A stretch of DNA of 5,339 bases from Prevotella sp. (GTDB taxonomy: Bacteria > Bacteroidota > Bacteroidia > Bacteroidales > Bacteroidaceae): assembly GCA_017428805.1 (NCBI GenBank), contig JAFRQC010000100.1:1-5339 (forward strand), given 5' to 3'. Within the stretch, counting starts at the first letter, position 1; every line of letters begins with the position of its first letter. A model generated the notes under the pieces. It made no database searches and had not been told where the DNA came from. It was given only the letters and a program-made list of their open reading frames with translations. Position numbers and translations under genes: made by a program. Of the stretch, positions 1 to 5,339 are shown piece after piece.

Positions 1-1
1 C

Positions 2-256
2 AACATTGCCCACGATTCTTACCTCTCCGCCAACGGCAAGAAATACAAACTGACATCAGCCGACGGCATCAAGCTCGACGAGGATAACACGCCCCAAACC
101 AAAGCCTACACCGTCAGGGCGAAATACGGAGCCGACATTAACTATTGCGACTTTACCCTTACCTTCGAGCCGTTTGACACCAACCCCACCACCTTCGACT
201 TCAAGACAGGTGACGGTGAGGACGTCTTTATCATCCGTAATATTTCAGTAGATTAA
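2..256 (+). CDS. C-terminal end of a TlpA-like paralogue (5' partial)
   Basis: This reading frame enters from the left edge and ends at TAA 254-256. Its 84 visible residues align without gaps to residues 402-485 of the protein at 274-1731, with 55 identities by hand count. Shared stretches include ANGKKYKLT, ADGIKLD, DFTLTFEPFDT and PTTFDF. It is therefore the C-terminal beta-rich extension of another member of the same tandem family. The thioredoxin domain, if present, lies outside the window, so an enzymatic role is inferred only from the neighbour. The next gene starts 17 bases downstream, which fits a shared transcript. The function of this extension is not known to me; similar tails occur on secreted Bacteroidales proteins. 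Frame and homology are certain; the full identity of the gene is not. Confidence 0.85.
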   Translation, partial: NIAHDSYLSANGKKYKLTSADGIKLDEDNTPQTKAYTVRAKYGADINYCDFTLTFEPFDTNPTTFDFKTGDGEDVFIIRNISVD

Positions 257-266
257 CAAATAAGAA
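252..266 (+). repeat. Conserved stop-and-leader 15-mer, copy 1
   Basis: The sequence attaacaaataagaa covers the stop codon of the preceding gene and the first bases of the intergenic gap. It recurs exactly at 1727-1741, again across a stop codon and ahead of a TlpA-like start. I read it as a trace of the tandem duplication, possibly kept because it serves as the A-rich leader for the next start codon. Confidence 0.7.
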
Positions 267-273
267 GAAAAAT

Positions 274-1731
274 ATGATCAAGAAAACTATTATCACAATG
301 ATGCTTGCCCTCGTCACAATGACGGGCTATGCACAGACAAAGACAGTAACTGTAACTGGTTATTCACCCGCACTGAAAGACGGCACGTTGGTGCTTGCCG
401 GTGCTGGTATGTCGGGAACTGTTGTAGATACCGTCCAAAGCGGACGATTCGCCTTCACGCTACCAGTTGAAGAACTTACAGTGGGCACTCTCTTTTTAGA
501 GGGAGAAGGCTGTCCCGATCTCACCTTCTTCCTCATGATGAAGCCTGATGTGACTGTAAAACTGACAGGTACGGACTGTCTCTATCCATTATGGAAGGTG
601 GAAAGCCCGATTCCAGAGCAACAGACGCTGAACCGTATCACGGAGCATTGTCGTGACGTGATAAAGGAGCGTATCGAAAATGAACAGAACAAAGATTGGG
701 ATAAGTTAGATTCTATCAACATGGTATTCATGAAACAGGAGATAGACATCCTGCCCTCACTGCCTGTGGATGCTGCTTCTTTAATTGTCCTTTGGGGAAT
801 ATCCAGACCGCTGAAGAACATGAAAGACTTCCCATACATGGAAGAGTTGAAGAGTTTGGAGAAGTCTTTCGCAGCCCGTGCACCGAAAGGATTTGAAGAC
901 CAGTTGGCAGAGATTCACACCTATATTTATCCTCCGCAAGTCTTACAGGTGGGCGAAGAGGCTGCAGATGCAGAACTCTTCGACATACAGGGTAACAAGC
1001 ATCGTCTGTTTGATGCATTTGCCAATGGTCGTTATGTACTGCTCGATTTTTGGAGCATCGGTTGTGGCCCGTGTCGACTATCTGAACCAGAGATGAGGGA
1101 GGTCTATGGGCGAATGAAAGAAAAACTGGAAATCATTGGTATCAATCAAGATAATCTCTCCACATGGAAAAACAACGACTTCAGTAAAAGCATCGTTTGG
1201 AAGAACTGGAACGACGGAAAAATGGGAAGTAGCGTTGCCAGCAGATACTGCGACGTTGGCGCTGTGCCTTATTATGTCCTCATTTCACCTGATAAGCGCA
1301 TTGTTTGGAAGGCTGTTGGCTATCAACCAGGATATTTCTTGGGAATGGCGGAGAGCTTTAATTGCCCAAAACAGGACAACAGTTCTAATCTGGGGCTCGT
1401 TGTTCGTCATATCGAAGCCAATGCAGATGGTACCAAGGTCAGTTTCCGCTATTATACAAAGAAAGGATATTGGTTCCGCATCGCCAAGGATTCCTATCTC
1501 ACGGCCAATGGAAAGAAGTATAAACTAACAGCAGCCGACGGCATCAAACTCGATGTTGACAACTTCCCTGAGGTAAACGATTTTACTGCCAAGGAAGACT
1601 ACATAGGCGAAATAAACTACAGCGACTTCACGCTCACCTTCGAGCCGTTCGACACCATCCCCACCACCTTCGACTTCATAGAGGGCGACGTACAAGGTGC
1701 ATTTGTCATCCGTAATGTTTCTGTAAATTAA
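274..1731 (+). CDS. Exported TlpA/ResA-like thioredoxin-fold protein with DUF4369-type N-terminus and C-terminal extension
   Basis: Probable periplasmic thiol-disulfide oxidoreductase of 485 residues. Residues 1-20 form a Sec signal peptide (MIKK, hydrophobic core, likely cleavage GYA|Q). Residues 22-105 are beta-rich and resemble DUF4369; about 106-225 look helical. A thioredoxin domain covers roughly 228-355, with the active site CGPC at 264-267 and the expected cis-proline P332 in GAVPYY. The usual WCxxC tryptophan is replaced by glycine (SIGCGPC). Residues from about 373 on form a beta-rich tail shared with the gene ending at 256. The ATG at 274 is chosen because it gives the signal peptide directly; the leader is A/G-rich (aagaagaaaa) and not a clear Shine-Dalgarno site. 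Its N-terminal half closely matches the next gene (42 of the first 50 residues), but its thioredoxin domain does not. Substrate unknown; reductase versus isomerase activity cannot be told. Confidence 0.9.
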   Translation: MIKKTIITMMLALVTMTGYAQTKTVTVTGYSPALKDGTLVLAGAGMSGTVVDTVQSGRFAFTLPVEELTVGTLFLEGEGCPDLTFFLMMKPDVTVKLTGTDCLYPLWKVESPIPEQQTLNRITEHCRDVIKERIENEQNKDWDKLDSINMVFMKQEIDILPSLPVDAASLIVLWGISRPLKNMKDFPYMEELKSLEKSFAARAPKGFEDQLAEIHTYIYPPQVLQVGEEAADAELFDIQGNKHRLFDAFANGRYVLLDFWSIGCGPCRLSEPEMREVYGRMKEKLEIIGINQDNLSTWKNNDFSKSIVWKNWNDGKMGSSVASRYCDVGAVPYYVLISPDKRIVWKAVGYQPGYFLGMAESFNCPKQDNSSNLGLVVRHIEANADGTKVSFRYYTKKGYWFRIAKDSYLTANGKKYKLTAADGIKLDVDNFPEVNDFTAKEDYIGEINYSDFTLTFEPFDTIPTTFDFIEGDVQGAFVIRNVSVN

Positions 1732-1741
1732 CAAATAAGAA
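1727..1741 (+). repeat. Conserved stop-and-leader 15-mer, copy 2
   Basis: Exact copy of 252-266, in the same position relative to the stop of one TlpA-like gene and the start of the next. After it the two gaps differ in length and sequence (17 and 21 bases in all), so the 15-mer is the conserved core of the junction. Confidence 0.7.
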
Positions 1742-1752
1742 TAATAAGCGAC

Positions 1753-2877
1753 ATGAACAAGAAAACTTTCATTACAATGATGCTCGCCCTCGTGGCAATG
1801 ACAGGGCAGGCCCAGACAAAGACAGCAACTGTCATTGGTTATTCACCCGCTCTGAAAGACGGAACATTAGTGCTGGCTGGTACAGGTACTTCTGGAACTG
1901 TCGTAGACACTGTGCAGGCGGGACGTTTCACTTACACCCTGCCCGTTGAGGAATTCACCGAGAGCTTTCTCTCTTTTCTTGGCGAAGGCTGCCCCAGATC
2001 TTACGCTCTAATCTTCCTGCGTCCCGATGTGACTGTGAAAGTGACGGGCAAGGACTGTCTTAACCCCTTATGGAAAGTGGAAAGCCCGATACCTGAACAG
2101 CAGACCCAGAACCGTCTGACGGAATATTGCCGCGACGTGAGGAGAGAAGCCTTGCAGATGGACTTGGCTAATGCACCTCGGGAGAAACGAGACTCCGTTA
2201 CGCTGATATGGATGAAACAACAAATGGATATCCTGCCCTCACTGCCAGTGGATGCAGCCACAATCCGTACACTATTGGGCATATCCGAAACGGCAATGAT
2301 AAAGAAAGACTTTCCGTACATGGAGCAGTTGAAAGAAGTGGAAAAGACCATCGCTGCCCGTGCGCCAAAAGGATTCGAAGAGGAGTTGGCAGAGATTCAT
2401 TCCTATGTCTATGCGAAGAATGAGCAGCAAATAGCCGGGGAATTGGCCGGCAATGAGAGTGTATTTTTCAAGAAATACGACGGCGTAGCGCCAGAGAACA
2501 TACTCCAGACCATCCTCGACAACTATAAGGGTAAGGCCGTGCTCATCGATATGTGGGCAACATGGTGCGGTCCCTGTCGTGCAGGCCATAAAGCGATGGC
2601 CCCTCTTAAAGAAGAGTTGAAGGGGCGCAACATCAAGTTCATCTACATCGCCTCGCCCTCGTCGCCTCCTACCACTTGGCTGGAAATGATTAAGGATATC
2701 GACGGTGACCACTACTACCTGACGGAAGAACAAAACCACTACATCCTCCAGCACTTCGAGTCCAGTGGCATCCCCACTTACGCCATCTACGATACCAAAG
2801 GCCATCAGACCTACAAGAGTATCGGTTTCCCAGGCAATGATGTCATCCGCAAAGAATTAGAGACAGCAAGCAAGTAA
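1753..2877 (+). CDS. Exported TlpA/ResA-like thioredoxin-fold protein with DUF4369-type N-terminus
   Basis: Probable periplasmic thiol-disulfide oxidoreductase of 374 residues. Residues 1-20 are a Sec signal peptide (likely cleavage GQA|Q), followed by a beta-rich DUF4369-like region to about 105 and a helical linker to about 225. The thioredoxin domain spans about 245-374, with the classical WCGPC at 271-275 and cis-proline P341 in SGIPTY. It ends soon after the thioredoxin fold and lacks the C-terminal extension of its upstream neighbour. It starts 21 bases after that neighbour's stop, and the next frame starts one base after its own TAA (taaaATG), which suggests translational coupling. The last 375 bases of the gene are repeated at 4669-5043. 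The N-terminal half is a recent duplicate of the gene before it; the catalytic domain is of a different subtype. Substrate unknown. Confidence 0.92.
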   Translation: MNKKTFITMMLALVAMTGQAQTKTATVIGYSPALKDGTLVLAGTGTSGTVVDTVQAGRFTYTLPVEEFTESFLSFLGEGCPRSYALIFLRPDVTVKVTGKDCLNPLWKVESPIPEQQTQNRLTEYCRDVRREALQMDLANAPREKRDSVTLIWMKQQMDILPSLPVDAATIRTLLGISETAMIKKDFPYMEQLKEVEKTIAARAPKGFEEELAEIHSYVYAKNEQQIAGELAGNESVFFKKYDGVAPENILQTILDNYKGKAVLIDMWATWCGPCRAGHKAMAPLKEELKGRNIKFIYIASPSSPPTTWLEMIKDIDGDHYYLTEEQNHYILQHFESSGIPTYAIYDTKGHQTYKSIGFPGNDVIRKELETASK

Positions 2878-2969
2878 AATGACTACATTCAAAGACACCG
2901 ACCTCCGTGAAGCACTGCGGCGCAAATACGCCAATACGCCAACATTGCCCGCAGATTTCATGGAGAAGA
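2503..2969 (+). repeat. Direct repeat, copy A (TlpA 3' end plus start of the next gene)
   Basis: This stretch matches 4669-5135 at a constant offset of 2166 bases. Counted by hand, 2503-2694 differs at 31 of 192 positions, while 2695-2969 differs at only 6 of 275. The repeat includes the TlpA stop codon, the one-base gap and the first 30 codons of the following small gene, and it ends abruptly after FMEK. Weaker homology continues upstream to about 2344, interrupted in the other copy by a 117-base deletion. Confidence 0.95.
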
Positions 2970-2992
2970 TGATGTTGAGAATTTCAAATAAC
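2879..2992 (+). pseudogene. Truncated N-terminus of a small cytosolic gene, possibly anti-sigma-like
   Basis: The frame opens at ATG 2879, one base after the TlpA stop. Its first 30 residues (MTTFKDTDLREALRRKYANT and on to FMEK) are identical to those encoded at 5045-5134. The charged start with DxDLREALRRKYA...LPxDF reminds me of the cytosolic N-terminus of short Bacteroidales membrane proteins that may be anti-sigma factors; this is from memory and weak. The frame stays open to 3199, but from about 2985 it only reads the complement of the minus-strand frame at 2993-3205: residues turn to low-complexity runs such as GFVVVVQVV, and no membrane segment follows. I therefore take the real coding remnant to end near 2985-2992 and consider the gene broken. 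Confidence 0.6.
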
Positions 2993-3205
2993 TTACTTCT
3001 CCCTCCCTTTGATCCTCGACCTCATGCTGCGGACGGAAGGTCGTTTCACGTCAAGGGCAGCGGCGATGGCTTCGTCGTCGTAGTGCAGGTCGTCCTGCAT
3101 GATGAGGAAGATGCACTGGCGCTGCTGCAACTGGCTGTACATCTCCTGGAATCCCTTCGCCCTCCCCGCCATTTCGTCCGGATCAATTACTACAGTTAAC
3201 GTCAA
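2993..3205 (-). pseudogene. HTH-like C-terminal fragment (or very small protein), minus strand
   Basis: Read on the minus strand, this gives 70 residues ending at TAA 2993-2995. The central and C-terminal part looks like real protein: a glutamine-rich helix (MYSQLQQRQC), then DDEAIAAALDVKRPSVRSMRS, whose pattern fits a helix-turn-helix of the sigma region 4 or small-regulator kind, and a basic tail. The only start available is TTG at 3205. The frame stays open upstream to 3331 without ATG or GTG, through A/T-rich DNA that does not look coding. I think it is the 3' end of a longer gene whose 5' part was lost, but a complete small TTG-started gene cannot be excluded. It points against all other genes here. 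The family is not securely recognised; DNA binding is inferred from the helix pattern alone. Confidence 0.5.
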
Positions 3206-3289
3206 CGACTGGGCTGGGCAAAAGTATGTTGACAGCGGACGTTTGTGATAAAAAGTGTGAAAATATTGCAGAAATTCCGAGTTTATTAA

Positions 3290-3318
3290 TTTAGTTTTAT
3301 AAGAAATGCTTAACTTTG
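3290..3318 (+). promoter_or_regulatory. Candidate Bacteroidetes-type promoter for the ATPase
   Basis: TAACTTTG at 3311-3318 is an exact match to the Bacteroidetes -7 consensus TAnnTTTG. Upstream, tttag at 3290-3294 could be a degenerate -33 element (consensus TTTG), with a 16-base gap, somewhat shorter than usual. Transcription would begin near 3322-3326, giving a leader of about 40 bases before ATG 3367. The stretch 3206-3366 is markedly A/T-rich compared with its surroundings and holds no convincing gene. No Shine-Dalgarno site is seen before the ATG (taaacataatttat), as is common in this phylum. Confidence 0.6.
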
Positions 3319-3366
3319 TAAGCCGAACTTAATAAAATCACATAATTATTATTAAACATAATTTAT

Positions 3367-4620
3367 ATGAATATCAGTAAAGATGTCATCAAACAGTGCC
3401 TGATTAGTAAGCAGCGCGAAGTGGATGAGGCAGTGATTGTGAACCGTCCCATAGACTTTGAAGAGAACGGCAACTATGTGATAGTTGGCGTGAGACATGC
3501 GGGTAAGTCGTATCTGCTGTATCAGCGCGTGCGTCAGCTACAGGCAGCAGGGATGGGATGGGACGAGATTCTGTTTGTAGACTTTGAGGATGAGCGTCTG
3601 GCGGAATTCCAGACGGAAGACTTTAACAGTCTGCTGGAGGCACATCTGGAACTGTATGGTAAGAAGCCGGTGGTGTTTCTGGACGAGGTGCAGAACATTC
3701 CGCACTGGGATAAGTTTGTGCGGAGACTGGCTGATGCTAAATACAGGGTATATGTGACTGGCAGCAATGCGAAGATGCTGAGCAAGGAGGTGGCGACGAC
3801 ACTGGGTGGACGCTTCTTCATTTATGATGCGTACCCATATTCGTTTAAGGAATATCTGGCAGCGCAACAGGTGGAACTGGAGGAACATTGGGAGTATGAC
3901 ACGATACAGCGGAGTGAGGTGAAACGACATCTGAACGAATACTTCTATTACGGTGGTCTGCCGGAGATCCTGTCGTTTAAGAACAAGCGGGCGATGTTGT
4001 CGAGCCTGTATCAGAAAATTTATCTGGGTGACATCTGCGCCCGAAATAACATTAAGAATGACAGGGTGTTGAACATCCTAATCAAGAAGATGGCGGAGAG
4101 CGTAAAGCAACCGTTGTCGTATAACAGGCTGAAGAACGTGATAGTGGCAACAGGGTCGTCTATCAGTGTGCCTACTACGATAGACTATGCGGAATACGCC
4201 TCTGACAGTTGGCTGATACTGCCCATAGAGAACGAGGTTGGGAAGCTGACGGAGAAGGAGACACAGAAGAAATACTATTTCGTTGACAACGGACTGCTGA
4301 ACCTGTTCTTAATGAACTCAGAGACATCGCTGCTGGAGAATATGGTGGCGGTGGATCTGTGCAGGCGGTATGGCAAGCAGAATTTGTATTATCTGAACGT
4401 GGAGAAGGAGATAGACTTCATTGTGCCTGACAAGAAGCTGGCCATACAGGTGTCCTACAGCATCAAGGATGAGACCACATACAACAGGGAGGTGACGCCA
4501 CTGGTGAAGTATGCCAAGGCGCACCAGGACTGGAAGTGCCTGCTGATTACTTATGATGAAGAGGGCACAGAGGAAGGAATACCCGTGATGCCGGTGTGGA
4601 AGTGGTTGATGGAAGAGTGA
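3367..4620 (+). CDS. P-loop ATPase of the AAA_14/DUF4143 type
   Basis: Complete 417-residue cytosolic protein, about the usual length for this family, with no signal peptide or membrane segment. Residues about 30-165 form the AAA_14-type ATPase domain: Walker A GVRHAGKS at 41-48, Walker B VVFLDE ending at D106-E107, a sensor-like TGSN at 131-134 and an arginine in GGRF at 149. Residues about 205-400 match DUF4143, including LENMVAVDL at 323-331, EIDF at 348-351 and AIQVSY at 359-364, a layout recalling a PD-(D/E)xK-like fold with serine where a lysine would be catalytic. Such ATPases are common and often multicopy in Bacteroidales; their role is not established. ATG 3367 is chosen for its promoter spacing and family-like N-terminus. 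The stop TGA is followed at once, in frame, by a TlpA fragment, and the gene lies between two copies of a direct repeat, so it probably arrived as a cassette. Confidence 0.93.
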   Translation: MNISKDVIKQCLISKQREVDEAVIVNRPIDFEENGNYVIVGVRHAGKSYLLYQRVRQLQAAGMGWDEILFVDFEDERLAEFQTEDFNSLLEAHLELYGKKPVVFLDEVQNIPHWDKFVRRLADAKYRVYVTGSNAKMLSKEVATTLGGRFFIYDAYPYSFKEYLAAQQVELEEHWEYDTIQRSEVKRHLNEYFYYGGLPEILSFKNKRAMLSSLYQKIYLGDICARNNIKNDRVLNILIKKMAESVKQPLSYNRLKNVIVATGSSISVPTTIDYAEYASDSWLILPIENEVGKLTEKETQKKYYFVDNGLLNLFLMNSETSLLENMVAVDLCRRYGKQNLYYLNVEKEIDFIVPDKKLAIQVSYSIKDETTYNREVTPLVKYAKAHQDWKCLLITYDEEGTEEGIPVMPVWKWLMEE

Positions 4621-5043
4621 CTTAAGAGGACTATCGCTGCCCGTGCGCCAAAAGGCTTTGAAGATATCCTCCAGACCATCCTCGACAACTATAAAGGCAA
4701 AGCCGTGCTCATCGACATGTGGGAAACATGGTGCGGTCCCTGTCGTGCAGGGCATAAGGCAATGGCACCCATGAAGGAGCAGATGAAGGGGCAAAACGTT
4801 CAGTTTGTCTACATCGCCTCTCCCTCGTCGCCTCCGACCACATGGCAGAGAATGATAACGGATATCGACGGTGACCACTACTACCTGACGGAAGAACAAA
4901 ACCACTACATCCTCCAGCACTTCGAGTCCAGTGGCATCCCCACTTACGCCATCTACGACACCAAAGGCCATCAGACCTACAAGAGTATCGGTTTTCCTGG
5001 CAATGATGTCATCCGAAAAGAATTAGAAACAGCAAGCAAGTAA
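4621..5043 (+). pseudogene. Headless TlpA-like fragment with intact thioredoxin domain
   Basis: From the first base after the ATPase stop, the frame reads LKRTIAARAPKGFED, then the thioredoxin domain with WCGPC (encoded at 4732-4746) and the SGIPTY cis-proline motif, to TAA 5041-5043. It matches the gene at 1753-2877 from about residue 198 to the end. Compared with that gene it lacks the signal peptide, the DUF4369-like region and most of the linker, and has an in-frame loss of 39 codons between KGFED and ILQTIL. The remaining 141 codons have no frameshift or stop. No ATG precedes the first beta strand; a GTG at 4705 lies within it. Without a signal peptide it could not act in the periplasm. 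I call it a remnant, though re-initiation after the ATPase stop, giving a cytosolic thioredoxin-like protein, is possible. Confidence 0.8.
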
Positions 5044-5135
5044 AATGACTACATTCAAAGACACCGACCTCCGTGAAGCACTGCGGCGCAAATACGCCAA
5101 TACGCCAACATTGCCCGCAGACTTCATGGAGAAGA
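4669..5135 (+). repeat. Direct repeat, copy B
   Basis: Second copy of 2503-2969 at an offset of 2166 bases, same orientation. From 4861 to 5135 only 6 of 275 bases differ; from 4669 to 4860, 31 of 192 differ. Beyond 5135 the copies diverge completely: copy A continues into atgatgttg and copy B into ggaaactcgg. With copy A it encloses the minus-strand fragment, the promoter and the ATPase gene. Confidence 0.95.
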
Positions 5136-5166
5136 GGAAACTCGGAATGGCAATAAAACGAAATGA
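5045..5166 (+). pseudogene. Second truncated copy of the small, possibly anti-sigma-like gene
   Basis: Starts one base after the TlpA fragment's stop (taaaATG), like the copy at 2879, and encodes the same first 30 residues up to FMEK at 5134. The frame itself runs on to 5281, but that tail only overlaps the signal-peptide gene at 5163 in another frame. A different frame from 5134 reads EETRNGNKTK and stops at TGA 5164-5166, overlapping the ATG at 5163 as in a coupled stop/start. This suggests the original gene ended there and that an internal, frame-changing deletion removed its middle, including any membrane segment. The deletion is inferred; what is seen is the sudden end of homology and the change of frame. 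Confidence 0.55.
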
Positions 5167-5339
5167 ATATGAACACGATGAGACACTACAGACGATTTCT
5201 GCTCCTGCTGGCGATGCTGTCAGCAGCGACATCCGAAATGGCTCAAACCGACAGCTTAAAGGACTGCAATGTCTTTGCTAATGGGAATCGTGATATAGTG
5301 TATCTGCTGCCATCTAAAGAGATATGCGAGACAGGAGAA
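5163..5339 (+). CDS. Exported protein, N-terminal part (3' partial)
   Basis: An open frame from ATG 5163 runs 59 codons to the right edge without a stop. It has a clear signal peptide: basic MRHYRR, hydrophobic FLLLLAMLSAA, and a likely cleavage site at EMA|QTD. The starts at 5163, 5169 and 5178 are all in frame. The one at 5178 gives the most usual signal peptide length (22 residues before the cut), while 5163 overlaps a TGA stop at 5164-5166 in a way that suggests coupling to the gene before it. The mature part seen (DSLKDCNVFANGNRDIVYLL and a few more residues) is too short to name a family. Placement after the TlpA/anti-sigma-like pair suggests it belongs to the same secreted-protein locus. 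Confidence 0.7.
   Translation, partial: MNMNTMRHYRRFLLLLAMLSAATSEMAQTDSLKDCNVFANGNRDIVYLLPSKEICETGE

Noticed and set aside
1136..1528. Plus-strand frame of 130 codons inside the first complete TlpA gene
   Set aside because: It overlaps the thioredoxin domain and extension in another frame and has no recognisable domain or leader.
2993..3199. Continuation of the frame opened at 2879 as a 106-residue protein
   Set aside because: Past about 2985 it is the complement of a more protein-like minus-strand frame, and its composition turns to low-complexity runs.
4618..4620. TGA read as a sense codon through a changed genetic code
   Set aside because: Nothing else in the window needs TGA as sense; all other intact genes end in TAA, and the Bacteroidales features fit the standard bacterial code.
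4318..4971. Long minus-strand frame of 217 codons
   Set aside because: It crosses the end of the ATPase and the TlpA fragment, two unrelated genes, so it is an antisense shadow. A similar minus frame at 2272-2805 appears only because the repeat copies the same + strand sequence.
5135..5281. Continuation of the frame opened at 5045 as a 78-residue protein
   Set aside because: After FMEK it overlaps the clear signal peptide of the gene at 5163 in a different frame and loses homology to the other copy.

Overview
The window looks like a piece of a Bacteroidales chromosome, most like Prevotella and its relatives. The signs are periplasmic thioredoxin-fold proteins with a DUF4369-type N-terminal region, A/T-rich leaders without clear Shine-Dalgarno sites, a TAnnTTTG-type promoter box, and an AAA_14/DUF4143-type ATPase. 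This assignment comes from recognising families by eye; no search was run.

Left part (1-2877): a tandem cluster of exported TlpA/ResA-like proteins, all on the + strand and nearly head to tail (gaps of 17 and 21 bases), so probably one operon. It holds the C-terminal end of one paralogue (to 256), a complete 485-residue paralogue with a C-terminal beta-rich extension (274-1731), and a complete 374-residue paralogue without that extension (1753-2877). The two complete proteins share a nearly identical N-terminal half but carry clearly different thioredoxin domains, so modules have been exchanged.

Middle (2878-3366): the start of a short cytosolic gene, possibly anti-sigma-like, follows the second TlpA gene one base after its stop. 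It is cut off after about 36 codons. It runs into a 70-codon minus-strand reading frame with a helix-turn-helix-like end, then an A/T-rich stretch with a good promoter candidate.

Right part (3367-5339): a complete AAA_14/DUF4143-type ATPase ends exactly where a headless TlpA fragment begins (4621-5043). This fragment and the gene start after it (5045-5134) repeat 2503-2969 at an offset of 2166 bases: about 98% identical over the last 275 bases, about 84% over the 192 before. A new signal-peptide gene then begins at 5163 and runs off the right edge.

Reading of the whole: a duplicated [TlpA - short anti-sigma-like gene] unit was broken open, and the ATPase with its own promoter, plus the minus-strand fragment, now lies between the two copies. 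The intact genes would give two secreted thiol-disulfide oxidoreductase-like proteins and one cytosolic P-loop ATPase of unknown role. I see no RNA gene, CRISPR array or transposase.
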